Below are positions 22,567 through 35,982 of a DNA stretch of 64,000 bases, piece by piece. A program made the translations under genes and the position numbers. Under the pieces are notes generated by a model. It ran no database searches, was not told the origin of the DNA, and worked only from the letters and a program-made list of their open reading frames with translations. The DNA is from Chenopodium formosanum (Eukaryota > Streptophyta > Magnoliopsida > Caryophyllales > Amaranthaceae), in the NCBI GenBank assembly GCA_024500155.1, contig CM044856.1, positions 45,632,303-45,696,302 of the forward strand, written 5' to 3'. Each line of letters starts with the position of its first letter. Within the stretch, counting starts at the first letter, position 1.

Positions 22567-23507
22567 TCCTCCTCTTCTTCGAAAGAATTTGTCCTCAAAT
22601 CTTGAAGTTCCTCATCAGGAATATACTTAGCCAAATCGCCAACATTGAATGTTGCACTAACTCCATATTCTCCCGGAAGTTCTAACTTATAAGCATTTTC
22701 ATTGATCTTCTCAACAATCTTGAAAGGACCTTCACTTCTAGGCATCAACTTATTCTTGCGTTTTCCTGGAAATCTTTCCTTTCTCAAATGTAACCATACC
22801 AAGTCTCCAACAGTGTAACTTTGTTGCCTTCTATGCTTGTTTGCTCTAGCTTTGTACATGTCATTTACTTTCTCTATTCTTGTTCGAACTTGAGCATGTA
22901 ATTTCAGCATACTCTTCAACTTAGACTCGGCATCTTTGTGAATTAATTCACCCTTAGGCAATGGAACAAGATCAATTGGAAGTTTCGGATTGACTCCATA
23001 GACTACCTCAAAAGGACTATGTTTGGTAGCATATGTAGGTGATCTATTATAAGCAAACTCCGCATGAGCTAACTTGATGTCTCAATCCTTTTGTGTCTTA
23101 CTCACTAACCCACGCAAAAGCGCACCAAGAGTACGATTAGTAACCTCGGTTTGTCCATCAGTTTGTGGATGGTAAGATGTACTAAAGAGCAATTTAGTTC
23201 CCACAAGCTTCCATAAAGACTTCCAAACGAAACTCATGAACTTTGTATCTCGATTACTCACATTAGTAGGAAAAGGCCAAGTTTTAATAGCCTCTACTTT
23301 TGAATGATCAACTGAAACACCATCCTTTGATACAACATAACCAAGAAAAGTAACACTAGGCACTAAGAAGTAGCATTTTTCAAGCTTAGCATAGAGTTTC
23401 TTCTCTCTTAACACTTTAAACACACTTGTTAGATGATTTAAATGATCATGCAAATTTTTAGAGTATATCAGAATATCATCTAAATAAACAACAACAAACT
23501 TGCCAAG
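22410..23507 (-). pseudogene. B4 pol, second part (RT fragment fused to integrase core end)
   Basis: It continues B4 RT from the B5 insertion point: the segment ending KTWPFPTNV is fused near 23260-23270 to the integrase motif SNRDTKFMSF, so the end of RT, RNase H and the integrase zinc finger with the first catalytic aspartate are lost. In full copies both ends carry TGAGTGA, a 7-bp direct repeat. A TGA at 23082-23084 replaces a tryptophan. The rest (22961-22410) encodes the integrase C-terminus and the LTR-encoded tail. Confidence 0.87.
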
Positions 23508-24255
23508 TGATGTGAATTATTGATCCGAAAATCAACAAAACACAAGGGATATGTTTAAGTCTAATTCTATACAGGAAATCCACCAAGAATTAAACAAAAA
23601 CTAAGATTAATCAATTAAGAATCCACCTAATTAATCAATCCAAACAAATGTTTTAACTAAAACAAGCAAAACAGCAATTGATCGCAATCAACCAAAACTC
23701 AAGTATGCAACTTAAGAAATAATCTGAATATTAATCTCTATGTATATATTTATTCGTGTGTTTACAGCCCTATTTATAAGACTTAGTTTACCTAGGAAGA
23801 TTAGGACAAGTCCCTAATTCAATCCTAATTAAACTAGAATTCTAACTTGCTTGAAGAGCAAGCACCTTGGCGCACAAGCATACACCAAACTCCTTGGAGA
23901 ACAAGCACATGCCTAAACTGATTTATTTTGCTAACTAACTGATTTTTAAAGCAACTAAATAAATAAATAAAAATTAAAGAACTAAATAAAGATTAAAGAT
24001 CCTAATGCTTGAACCAAGAAAAACCCTTTCAAGTGAAAGGTAAAAACTTGTAAGCAAAATCTAAGTAAAGAAAATTCAAGAAAGTTCAAGAAAGTGAACT
24101 AGACTCCAAGAAAAACCACTAAGCAAACCGTGGCTTTGCTTTGATATCCAAGAAAGTGTCCATGCAATGCTTGGCTTGAATCAATGTTTAGGGACAAGCT
24201 ATCTTGATGCATGATAAGCAAATCTTTGAAGTTCTCCATGCTTAGACTTGCATCA
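23508..24255 (-). repeat. 3' LTR of B5 (748 bp)
   Basis: Nearly identical to 28926-29673; I noted only CCAAACAAATG here against CCAAACGAATG in the 5' copy. Confidence 0.93.
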
Positions 24256-27200
24256 TCCTCCTCTTCTTCGAAAGAATTTGTCCTCAAATCTCGAAGTTCT
24301 TCATCAGGAATATACTTAGCCAAATCGCCAACATTGAATGTAGCACTAACTCCATATTCTCCTGGAAGTTCTAACTTATAAGCATTGTCATTGATCTTCT
24401 CAATAATCTTGAAAGGACCTTCACTTCTAGGCATCAACTTATTCTTGCGTTTTCCTGGAAATCTTTCCTTTCTCAAATGTAACCATACCAAGTCTCCAAC
24501 AGTGTAACTTTGTTGCCTTCTATGCTTGTTTGCTCTAGCTTTGTACATGTCATTTACTTTCTCTATTCTTGTTCGAACTTGAGCATGTAATTTCAGCATA
24601 CTCTTCAACTTAGACTCGGCATCTTTGTGAATTAACTCACCCTTAGGCAATGGAACAAGATCAATTGGAAGTTTCGGATTGACTCCATAGACTACCTCAA
24701 AAGGACTATGTTTGGTAGCATATGTAGGTGATCTATTATAAGCAAACTCCGCATGAGCTAACTTGATGTCCCAATCCTTTTGTGTCTTACTCACTAACCC
24801 ACGCAAAAGCGCACCAAGAGTACGATTAGTAACCTCGGTTTGTCCATCAGTTTGTGGATGGTAAGATGTACTAAAGAGCAATTTAGTTCCCACAAGCTTC
24901 CATAAAGACTTCCAAAAGAAACTCATGAACTTTGTATCTCGATCACTCACAATAGTTTTCGGAATTCCATGCAATCTAACAATCTCTTTGAAGTATAATT
25001 CCGCCACTTTCATAGCATCATCCACTTTGTGACAAGGAACAAAATGAGCCATCTTAGAGAACCTATCCACAACAACCATAATAGAGTCTTTCCCCCGTTG
25101 TGTTCTCGGCAATCCCACAATAAAATCCATAGAAATATCTTCCCAAGGTGAATCTGGAACAGGTAAAGGAGTATACAAACCTTGATGAAAAGTAGCCTTC
25201 GCTTTTTGACAAGTTGCACACCTAGAAATAACTAGTTGCACATCCGTGAGCATCTTAGGCCAATAGAAGTGTTCTTGTAACATACTCAAGGTCTTTGTAA
25301 TGCCAAAGTGACCAGCAATTCCTCCCCCATGAGCTTCTCTAACAACTAGCTCTCTAATAGAACACTTAGGAAGACAAAGTCGATTTCCTTTGAAAAGAAA
25401 ACCATCTTGCAGCAAATAAGAACCCACGGCTCCTTTAGAACACTCTTCAATCAATGTAGCAAAATCATCATCACCTTTGTAGTATTCTTTGATCAATTCA
25501 AAACCAAGTAGCTTGCTATTTAGAATTCCAATCAAAGTGTATCTTCTAGATAATGCATCAGCCACAACATTCGATTTCCCTTCTTTGTACCTTGAAGAAA
25601 AATTAAATGATTGTAAAAATTCAACCCACGTAGCATGTCTAGGATTGAGCTTTTGTTGTCCATGTATGTACTTCAATGCTTCATGATCAGAATGCAACAC
25701 AAAGTGATTAGGTCGGAGATAATGACTCCAATGATCTAAAGCTCTAACAATGGCATAGAACTCTTTATCATAAGTAGAATAGTTCAATCGAGCTCCTCCA
25801 AATTTCTCACTGAAATATGCAATAGGCCTCTTCTTTTGGAGTAAAACTGCTCCAATTCCAACTCCACTAGCATCGGTTTCAACTTCAAAAGGACTTGAGA
25901 AATCTGGTAACGCAAGTATAGGTGCTTCACATAGCTTCTTTTTAACCAACTCAAACGCACTTTGAGCTTCTTTAGTCCATTCGAATTTACCCTTGTCCTT
26001 CTTTAAACATTCGGTCATAGGCGCCACAATACTTGAGAAATTCTTGACAAATCTTCTATAGAACGAAGCTAGACCATGAAAAGACCTTACTTCACTCATA
26101 TTAGTAGGAATAGGCCAAGTTTTAATAGCCTCTACTTTCGAATGATCAACTGAAACTCCATCTTTTGATACAACATAACCAAGAAAAGTAACACTAGGAA
26201 CTAAGAAGTAGCATTTTTCAAGCTTAGCATAGAGTTTCTTCTCTCTTAACACTTCAAACACACTTGTTAGATGATTTAAATGATCATGCAAATTTTTAGA
26301 GTATATCAAAATATCATCTAAATAAACAACAACAAACTTGCCAAGGAAAGGTTTAAGTACCTCATGCATCAACCTCATGAAAGTGTTAGGTGCATTAGTG
26401 AGTCCAAACGGCATCACCATCATTCATACAACCCTAACTTAGTCTTGAATGCTGTTTTCCACTCATCTCCTTCTCTCATTCGAATTTGATGATAACCACT
26501 CATAAGATCAATCTTAGAAAACAATTGTGAACCATGTAGTTCATCAAGTAGATCATCTAATCTTGGAATAGGAAATCGGTATTTGATAGAGATGTTATTC
26601 ACACTCCTACTATCAATACACATGCGCCAACTCCCATCTTTCTTTGGGACAAGTAAAGTAGGCACGGCACAAGGGCTCATACTTTCCCTCACGTATCCTC
26701 TAGTCATAAGCTCTTCAATTTGCCTTTGCATCTCCTTTGTTTCTTCCGGATTACTTCTATAGGCTGCCTTATTAGGTAATGGTGCTCCCGGAATCAAGTC
26801 AATTTGATGCTCTATCCCACGAATAGGAGGTAGTCCCGGAGGTAATTCCTTAGGAAAGACATCCTTGAATTCTTCTAAAACAGATTCCAATTCATACGGC
26901 CTCTTTGCTTGTTTATTTTGATCAATTCGAATCTCATTAGAAACAAGTATATATATAACAGTGTTGCTGCAAATCTCTTTTTCTAATTCCCTCTCACTAA
27001 TCAAATAAGAACTCTTCGAATTAGAGGTAACATTAGAAGGCTTGTTGCTTATCAAAGGTTTTAAAGCAACCGGTCTCTCTTTTTCTCCTTTTCTCACAAC
27101 ATACACATTAGTCCTTCCATCAAACTTCACAAATCTATCATAGTGCCAAGGACGGCCTAATAGTATATGACAAGCATCCATAGGACAAACATCACACAAA

Positions 27201-28633
27201 ACTTTATCATGAAATTTACCAATTGAAAAGGAGATTAAGGCTTGTTTAGTTACCTTAACATCACTCGAATTATTAAGCCAATGAAGCTTATAAGGGCTTG
27301 GATGTTCAGTAGTTGGCCACTTCAATTTGTCTACCAAAGTTGTAGATACCACATTAGTGCAACTCCCTGTGTCTATGATCATATCACACAACCTATCTTC
27401 TACCTTGCACCTTGTAAGAAAGATTTTCTCCCTTTGATTGTTTTCCATAGGTACGGTTTTAGAGTTTAGTGCCCTTCTTAGAACCAAACTTTGACCATGA
27501 GTCTCGGGATCAATTTCGTCAATATGCCCCTCCTTTTCTTCAAAGTTTTCCTCTTTGTTCTTTTCTTCATAGTCACTACCTTGCTCACACTTAGCTTGTT
27601 CTTGTTCCCACTCTTGAGCAGTCATTACTCTTTTTGATGGACAATTAGTTGCAATGTGACCAACACTACCACACTTGAAGCACTTCCTATCCTCAACAAG
27701 CTTTTTAGGAGCTTCAAATTTTGATTTAGTCTCCTTGTAGTTCGAACTAGAACCACTTTTCTCCAAGCTGTTCTTCTCAAAAGGTTTAGTGAAACCTTTT
27801 ACAAAGGGCTTAGTGTACGTCCCTTTCTTCCCCTTTATCTGTTTTTCAACTTTCAAAGCTACCTTGCAAACATCCTCAAATGACCAATATTGTTGCAATT
27901 CAACTTTTTCAGCAATATTATCATTCAAACCCGAAATAAATCTAGCAATCTTATGCTCAACAATCTCTTCTAAGCCACATAGCATGCATAACTTTTCAAA
28001 TTCACCAATATAATTCTCAACAGTCATAGAATTTTGTTTAAAAAGTTGCATCTTAAGATAAACATCTTGAATATAATCACTAGGTACGAACCTTTTTTTC
28101 ATGTGCTTCTTGAGTTGTTCCCAAGTTGAGATTCTTGCACGCCCCTCCTTATGCCTTTTCTTCTTTAGATTATCATACCAAAGACTAGCATAACCGGTCA
28201 GTTTTAATTCAGCCAATTTGCATCTTTTCCTTTCATCATACTCCTTGTAATCAAAGAGTGTCTCGGCCCTTCTAATCCACTCAAAGTATTTTTCAGGTTC
28301 ATTCATACTCCCATTGAATTCGGGAAGATCTAATCTAAGGTTCCTATCATCATCCTTTGGTCGATCTCTCCTCCTAGGCCTTGGTGATTCATCACTTGAG
28401 GAATAATTATTTCGTGGCCTCCTTGGGTTCCTCCTTGGTTGTTCTTCCTCACTTGAACCAGAATTAGGGTTAGAATTCCCTTTCCTTGAATAATCTCCAG
28501 CAAGAGTATCAAGCCTTTTTAATATCTCATCCATCCTTGCTGCCAACTCGTCAATTCGCCTATCTCTTCTAAGATTTTGAGCCTGTTCTAAGGTTAATCC
28601 CCTTGGAACCTGTGGAACCTCCTCGTCACTCAT
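24099..28633 (-). pseudogene. B5 gag-pol polyprotein, one frameshift from intact
   Basis: The start is the ATG at 28633; the total is 4535 bp, about 1511 codons. Order: Arg/Ser-rich N-terminus (about residues 50-95), capsid domain (about 110-260), CCHC knuckle (about 317), protease IIDTGSCTNVVS (about 420). RT follows with the YLDDIL catalytic motif near 26313-26328, then RNase H (VETDASGVGIGAV start). The integrase has an HHCC finger and a DX35E core (DFIVGLP, SDRDTKF, TDGQTEV), a basic end, the GPFKIIEKI motif and the LTR-encoded tail. One base is missing near 26417-26421 (CATCACCATCATTC against CATCACCAACCATTC in sister copies), which separates gag-protease-RT start from the rest. All catalytic motifs look intact otherwise. 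The frameshift is in RT, so it is decay and not programmed gag-pol shifting. Confidence 0.9.
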
Positions 28634-28925
28634 GATTCCTACACAAATCAAGTCAGTTCATGCAAAAATCTTGATTAAAAGATCGAATCTTGAAGAAAAA
28701 CTAGGCAACACAAAAACCGGACTCCCATCCGCAAATCAGTGCACAAACACCAAATGTTTGAGGCTGTGTAGAACTCGTTACTCAACTAAAAATTATGAAA
28801 TTTTATATGCTGATAGCTGGACGTTTTTAGAGTTCAATGCAAAAAGAATCACTCAAAAATTCCCAGCCAATTGTTCCCAGTTTAATTTTTTCCGAAGTTG
28901 CGTAACCTGGCTCTGATACCAAAGA

Positions 28926-29673
28926 TGATGTGAATTATTGATCCGAAAATCAACAAAACACAAGGGATATGTTTAAGTCTAATTCTATACAGGAAATCCA
29001 CCAAGAATTAAACAAAAACTAAGATTAATCAATTAAGAATCCACCTAATTAATCAATCCAAACGAATGTTTTAACTAAAACAAGCAAAACAGCAATTGAT
29101 CGCAATCAACCAAAACTCAAGTATGCAACTTAAGAAATAATCTGAATATTAATCTCTATGTATATATTTATTCGTGTGTTTACAGCCCTATTTATAAGAC
29201 TTAGTTTACCTAGGAAGATTAGGACAAGTCCCTAATTCAATCCTAATTAAACTAGAATTCTAACTTGCTTGAAGAGCAAGCACCTTGGCGCACAAGCATA
29301 CACCAAACTCCTTGGAGAACAAGCACATGCCTAAACTGATTTATTTTGCTAACTAACTGATTTTTAAAGCAACTAAATAAATAAATAAAAATTAAAGAAC
29401 TAAATAAAGATTAAAGATCCTAATGCTTGAACCAAGAAAAACCCTTTCAAGTGAAAGGTAAAAACTTGTAAGCAAAATCTAAGTAAAGAAAATTCAAGAA
29501 AGTTCAAGAAAGTGAACTAGACTCCAAGAAAAACCACTAAGCAAACCGTGGCTTTGCTTTGATATCCAAGAAAGTGTCCATGCAATGCTTGGCTTGAATC
29601 AATGTTTAGGGACAAGCTATCTTGATGCATGATAAGCAAATCTTTGAAGTTCTCCATGCTTAGACTTGCATCA
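28926..29673 (-). repeat. 5' LTR of B5 (748 bp)
   Basis: Preceded on the plus strand by the reversed primer site AACCTGGCTCTGATACCA (28904-28921), a full match to tRNA-iMet; ends at the duplicate CCAAG. Confidence 0.93.
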
Positions 29674-31967
29674 CCAAGGAAAGGTTTAAGTACCTCATGC
29701 ATCAACCTCATGAAAGTGCTAGGTGCATTAGTGAGTCCAAACGGCATCACCAACCATTCATACAACCCTAACTTAGTCTTGAATGCTGTTTTCCACTCAT
29801 CTCCTTCTCTCATTCGAATTTGATGATAACCACTCATAAGATCAATCTTAGAATACAACTGTGAACCATGTAGTTCATCAAGTAGATCATCTAATCTTGG
29901 AATAGGAAATCGGTATTTGATAGTGATGTTATTCACACTCCTACTATCAATACACATGCGCCAACTCCCATCTTTCTTTGGGACAAGTAAAGTAGGCACA
30001 ACACAAGGCCTCATACTTTCCCTCACGTATCCTCTAGTCATAAGCTCTTCAATTTGCCTTTGCATCTCTTTTGTTTCTTCCGGATTACTTCTATAGGCTG
30101 CTTTATTAGGTAATGGTGCTCCCGGAATCAAGTCAATTTGATGCTCTATCCCACGAATAGGAGGTAGTCCCGGAGGTAATTCCTTAGGAAAGACATCCTT
30201 GAATTCTTCTAAAACAGATTCCAATTCATATGGCCTCTTTGCTTGTTTATTTTGATCAATTCGAATCTCATTAGAAACAAGTATATATATCACATTGTTG
30301 CTGCAAATCTCTTTTTCTAATTCCCTCTAACTAATCAAATAAGAACTCTTCGAATTAGAGGTAACATTAGAAGGCTTGTTGCTTATCAAAGGTTTTAAAG
30401 CAACCGGTCTCTCTTTTTCTCCTTTTCTCACAACATACACATTAGTCCTTCCATCAAACTTCACAAATCTATCATAGTGCCAAGGACGGCCTAATAGTAT
30501 ATGACAAGCATCCATAGGACAAACATCACACAAAACTTTATCATGAAATTTACCAATTGAAAAGGAGATTAAGGCTTGTTTAGTTACCTTAACATCACTC
30601 GAATTATGAAGCCAATGAAGCTTATAAGGGCTTGGATGTTCAGTAGTTGGCCACTTCAATTTGTCTACCAAAGTAGTAGATACCACATTAGTGCAACTCC
30701 CCGTGTCTATGATCATATCACACAACCTATCTTCTACCTTGCACCTTGTAAGAAAGATTTTCTCCCTTTGATTGTTTTCCATAGGTACGGTTTTAGAGTG
30801 TAGTGCCCTTCTTAGAACCAAACTTTGACCATGAGTCTCGGGATCAATTTCGTCAATATGCCCCTCCTCTTCTTCAAAGTTTTCCTCTTCGTTCTTTTCT
30901 TCATAGTCACTACCTTGCTCACACTTAGCTTGTTCTTGTTCCCACTCTTGAGCAGTCATTACTCTTTTCGATGGACAATTATTTGCAATGTGACCAACAC
31001 TACCACACTTGAAGCACTTCCTATCTTCAACAAGCTTTTTAGGAGCTTCAAACTTTGATTTAGTCTCCATGTAGTTCGAACTAGAACCACTTTTCTCCAA
31101 GCTGTTCTTCTCAAAAGGTTTAGTGAAACCTTTTACAAAGGGCTTAGTGTACGTCCCTTTCTTTCCCTTTATCTGTTTTTCAACTTTCAAAGCTACCTTG
31201 CAAACATCCTCAAATGACCAATATTGTTGCAATTCAACTTTTTCAGCAATATTATCATTCAACCCCGAAATAAATCTAGCAATCTTATGCTCAACAATCT
31301 CTTCTAAGCCACATAGCATGCATAACTTTTCAAATTCACCAATATAATTCTCAACAGTCATAGAATTTTGTTTAAAAAGTTGCATCTTAAGATAAACATC
31401 TTGAATATAATCACTAGGTACGAACCTTTTTTTCATGTGCTTCTTGAGTTGTTCCCAAGTTGAGATTCTTGCACGCCCCTCCTTATGCCTTTTCTTCTTT
31501 TGATTATCATACCAAAGACTAGCATAACCGGTCAGTTTTAATTCAGCCAATTTGCATCTTTTCCTTTCATCATACTCCTTGTAATCAAAGAGTGTCTCGG
31601 CCCTTCTAATCCACTCAAAGTATTTTTCAGGTTCATTCATACTCCCATTGAATTCGGAAAGATCTAATCTAAGGTTCCTATCATCATCCTTTGGTCGATC
31701 TCTCCTCCTAGGCCTTGGTGATTCATCACTTGACGAATAATTATTTCGTGGCCTCCTTGGATTCCTCCTTGGTTGTTCTTCCTCACTTGAACCAGAATTA
31801 GGGTTAGAATTCCCTTTCCTTGAAGAATCTCCAGCAAGAGTATCAAGCCTTTTTAATATCTCATCCATCCTTGCTGCCAACTCGTCAATTCGCCTATCTC
31901 TTCTAAGATTTTGAGCCTGTTCTAAGGTTAATCCCCTTGGAACTTGTGGAACCTCCTCGTCACTCAT
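29674..31967 (-). pseudogene. B4 gag-pol, first part (gag, protease, start of RT)
   Basis: From ATG 31967 it encodes the capsid domain, CCHC knuckle (one residue changed, IANNC for IATNC) and protease. A TAG at 30327-30329 replaces a glutamate after about 546 codons. The same frame then continues open from 30293 through the start of RT (DLIPGAPLPNKAAYRSNPEE, PKKDGSWRMCIDSRS) to GLTNAPSTFM, where B5 entered. Confidence 0.88.
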
Positions 31968-32237
31968 GATTCCTACACAAACCAAGTCAGTTCATGCAAA
32001 AATCTTGATTAAAAGATCGAATCTTGAAGGAAAACTAGGCAACACAAAAACCGGACTCTCAACCGCAAATCAGTGCACAAACAGCAAACGTTTGAGGCTG
32101 TGTAGAACGCGTTACTCAACTAAAAATTATGAAATTTTATATTGTGGTAGCTGGACGTTTTTAGAGTTCAATGCAAAAAGAATCACGCAAAAATTCCCAG
32201 CCAATTGTTCCCAGTTTAATTTTTTCCGAAGTTGCGT

Positions 32238-32255
32238 AACCTGGCTCTAATACCA
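32238..32255 (-). other. Primer-binding site of B4, mutated
   Basis: On the minus strand TGGTATTAGAGCCAGGTT; the canonical CAG has become TAG at 32249. A primer site is rewritten from the tRNA at each round of copying, so this change most likely came after insertion. B7 has the same change at 49584. Confidence 0.8.
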
Positions 32256-32259
32256 AAGA

Positions 32260-33006
32260 TGATGTGAATTATTGATCCGAAAATCAACAAAACACAAGGG
32301 ATATGTTTAAGTCTAATTCTATACAGGAAATCCACCAAGAATTAAACAAAAACTAAAGATTAATCAATTAAGAATCCACCTAATTAATCAATCCAAACGA
32401 ATGTTTTAACTAAAACAAGCAAAACAGCAATTGATCGCAATCAACCAAAACTCAAGTATGCAACTTAAGAAATAATCTGAATATTAATCTCTATGTATGT
32501 TTATTTGTGTGTTTACAGCCCTATTTATAAGACTTAGTTTACCTAGGAAGATTAGGACAAGTCCCTAATTCAATCCTAATTAAACTAGAATTCTAACTTG
32601 CTTGAAGAGCAAGCACCTTGGCGCACAAGCATACACCAAACTCCTTGGAGAACAAGTACACGCCTAAACTGATTTATTTTGCTAAATAACTGATTTTTAA
32701 AGCAACTAAATAAATAAATAAAAATTAAAGAACTAAATAAAGATTAAAGATCCTAATGCTTGAACCATGAAAAACCCTTTCAAGTGAAAGGTAAAAACTT
32801 GTAAGCAAAATCTAAGTAAAGAAAATTCAAGAAAGTTCAAGAAAGTGAACTAGACTCTAAGAAAAACCACTAAGCAAACTGTGGCTTTGCTTTGATATCC
32901 AAGAAAGTGTCCATGCAATGCTTGGCTTGAATCAATGTTTAGGGACAAGCTATCTTGATGCATGATAAGCAAATCTTCGAAGTTCTCCATGCTTAGACTT
33001 GCATCA
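32260..33006 (-). repeat. 5' LTR of B4 (747 bp)
   Basis: Runs from TGATGTGAATT after the reversed primer site to GACTTGCATCA, next to the duplicate CCGGT. Confidence 0.92.
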
Positions 33007-35982
33007 CCGGTTGCTTTAAAACCTTTGATAAGCAACAAGCCTTCTAATGTTACCTCTAATTCGAAGAGTTCTTATTTGATTAGTGAGAGGGAATTAGAAA
33101 AAGAGATTTGCAGCAACAATGTGGTATATATACTTGTTTCTAATGAGATTCGAATTGATCAAGATAAACAAGCAAAGAGGCCGTATGAATTGGAATCTGT
33201 TTTAGAAGAATTCAAGGATGTCTTTCCTAAGGAATTACCTCCGGGACTACCTCCTATTCGTGGGATAGAGCATCAAATTGACTTGATTCCGGGAGCACCA
33301 TTACCTAATAAGGCAGCCTATAGAAGTAATTCGGAAGAAACAAAGGAGATGCAAAGGCAAATTGAAGAGCTTAAGGCTAGAGGATACGTGAGGGAAAGTA
33401 TGAGCCCTTGTGCTATGCCTACTTTACTTGTGCCAAAGAAAGATGGGAGTTGGCGCATGTGTATTGATAGTAGGAGTGTGAATAACATCACTATCAAATA
33501 CCGATTTCCTATTCCAAGATTAGATGATCTACTTAATAAACTACATGGTTCACAGTTGTTTTCTAAGATTGATCTTATGAGTGGTTATCATCAAATTCGA
33601 ATGAGAGAAGGAGATGAGTGGAAAACAGCATTCAAGACTAAGTTAGGGTTGTATGAATGGTTGGTGATGCCGTTTGGACTCACTAATGCACCTAGCACTT
33701 TCATGAGGTTGATGCATGAGGTACTTAAACCTTTCCTTGGCAAGTTTGTTGTTGTTTATTTAGATGATATTCTGATATACTCTAAAAATTTGCATGATCA
33801 TTTAAATCATCTAACAAGTGTGTTTGAAGTGTTAAGAGAGAAGAAACTCTATGCTAAGCTTGAAAAATGCTACTTCTTAGTGCCTAGTGTTACTTTTCTT
33901 GGTTATGTTGTATCAAAAGATGGAGTTTCAGTTGATCATTCGAAAGTAGAGGCTATCAAAACTTGGCCTATTCCTACTAATATGAGTGAAGTAAGGTCTT
34001 TTCATGGTCTAGCTTCGTTCTATAGAAGATTTGTCAAGAATTTCTCAAGTATTGTGGCGCCTATGACCGAATGTTTGAAGAAGGACAAGGGTAAATTCAA
34101 ATGGACTAAAGAAGCTCAAAGTGCGTTTGAGTTGGTTAAAAAGAAGCTATGTGAAGCACCTATACTTGCGTTACCAGATTTCTCAAGTCCTTTTAAAGTT
34201 GAAACCGATGCTAGTAGAGTTGGAATTGGAGCAGTTTTACTCCAAAAGAAGAGGCCTATTGCATATTTCAGTGAGAAATTGGGAGGAGCTCGATTGAACT
34301 ATTCTACTTATGATAAAGAGTTATATGCCATTGTTAGAGCTTTAGATCATTGGATTCATTATCTCCGACCTAATCACTTTGTGTTGTATTCTGATCATGA
34401 AGCATTGAAGTACATACATGGACAACAAAAGCTCAATCCTAGACATGCTACGTGGGTTGAATTTTTACAATCATTTAATTTTTCTTCAAGGTACAAAGAA
34501 GGGAAATCGAATGTTGTGGCTGATGCATTATCTAGAAGATACACTTTGATTGGAATTCTAAATAGCAAGCTACTTGGTTTTGAATTGATCAAAGAATACT
34601 ACAAAGGTGATGATGATTTTGCTACATTGATTGAAGAGTGTTCTAAAGGAGCCGTGGGTTCTTATTTGCTGCAAGATGGTTTTCTTTTCAAAGGAAATCG
34701 ACTTTGTCTTCCTAAGTGTTCTATTAGAGAGCTAGTTGTTAGAGAAGCTCATGGGGGGAGGAATTGCTGGTCACTTTGGCATTACAAAGACCTTGAGTAT
34801 GTTACAAGAACACTTCTATTGGCCTAAGATGCTCACGGATGTGCAACTAGTTATTTCTAGGTGTGCAAATTGTCAAAAAGCGAAGGCTACTTTTCATCAA
34901 GGCTTGTATACTCCTTTACTTGTTCCAGATTCACCTTGGGAAGATATTTCTATGGATTTTATTGTGGGATTGCCGAGAACACAACGGGGGAAAGACTCTA
35001 TTATGGTTGTTGTGGATAGGTTCTCTAAGATGGCTCATTTTGTTCCTTGTCACAAAGTGGATGATGCTATGAAAGTGGCGGAATTATACTTCAAAGAGAT
35101 TGTTAGATTGCATGGAATTCCGAAAACTATTGTGAGTGATCGAGATACAAAGTTCATGAGTTTCTTTTGGAAGTCTTTATGGAAGCTTGTGGGAACTAAA
35201 TTGCTCTTTAGTACATCTTACCATCCACAAACTGATGGACAAACCAAGGTTACTAATCGTACTCTTGGTGCGCTTTTGCGTGGGTTAGTGAGTAAGACAC
35301 AAAAGGATTGGGACATCAAGTTAGCTCATGCGGAGTTTGCTTATAATAGATCACCTACATATGCTACCAAACATAGTCCTTTTGAGGTAGTCTATGGAGT
35401 CAATCCGAAACTTCCAATTGATCTTGTTCCATTTCCTAAGGGTGAGTTAATTAACAAAGATGCCGAGTCTAAGTTGATGAGTATGCTTAAATTACATGCT
35501 CAAGTTCGAACAAGAATAGAGAAAGTAAATGACATGTACAAAGCTAGAGCAAACAAGCATAGAAAGCAACAAGGTTACAATGTTGGAGACTTGGTATGGT
35601 TACATTTGAGAAAGGAAAATTTCCAGGAAAACGCAAGAATATGTTGATGCCTAGAAGTGAAGGTCCTTTCAAGATTGTTGAGAAGATCAATGACAATGCT
35701 TATAAGTTAGAACTTCCGGGAGAATATGGAGTTAGTGCTACATTCAATGTTGGCGATTTGGCTAAGTATATTCGTGATGAAGAACTTCGAGATTTGAGGA
35801 CAAATTCTTTCGAAGAAGAGGATGATGATGCAAGTCTAAGCATGGAGAACTTTGAAGATTTGCTTATCATGCATCAAGATAGCTTGTCCCTAAACATTGA
35901 TTCAAGCCAAGCATTGCATGGACACTTTCTTGGATATCAAAGCAAAGCCACGGTTTGCTTAGTGGCTTTTCTTGGAGTCTAG
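33007..35982 (+). pseudogene. B3 pol, second part (RT, RNase H, integrase) with two frameshifts
   Basis: It continues the B3 frame from the CCGGT duplicate. RT (YLDDILIYS near 33756-33782), RNase H and the start of the integrase are open to a G-run at 34753-34758 that has six Gs instead of five, which shifts the frame. The integrase finger and DDE core continue in another frame (34736-35647), with TDGQTKV where other copies have TDGQTEV, so the catalytic glutamate is lysine. A missing base near 35620 causes a second shift; the end and the LTR-encoded tail are at 35596-35982. The element is therefore dead in three ways. Confidence 0.9.

Larger units (their letters stand above)
23508..29673 (-). 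mobile_element. B5: youngest and most complete family B element, nested in B4
   Basis: 6166 bp, duplicate CCAAG (23503-23507 and 29674-29678), LTRs of 748 bp with about one difference. It lies in the RT codons of B4, in the same orientation as B4. It is the third family B layer (B3, B4, B5) and the fourth retrotransposon layer counting C. Its gag-pol has a single frameshift, so it is the best reference copy of family B in this window. Confidence 0.95.
21821..33006 (-). mobile_element. B4: family B element in B3, inverted, host of B5
   Basis: Duplicate CCGGT at 21816-21820 and 33007-33011; LTRs of 746 and 747 bp with about three differences. Without B5 it is about 5.0 kb, so it is shorter than full-length B because of a deletion between RT and the integrase core. 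It lies inverted in the protease-RT linker of B3. Confidence 0.94.

Noticed and set aside
26417..26423. Programmed frameshift between gag and pol in B5
   Set aside because: The shift is in RT, not at a gag-pol border, and sister copies read through in one frame; it is a one-base loss.
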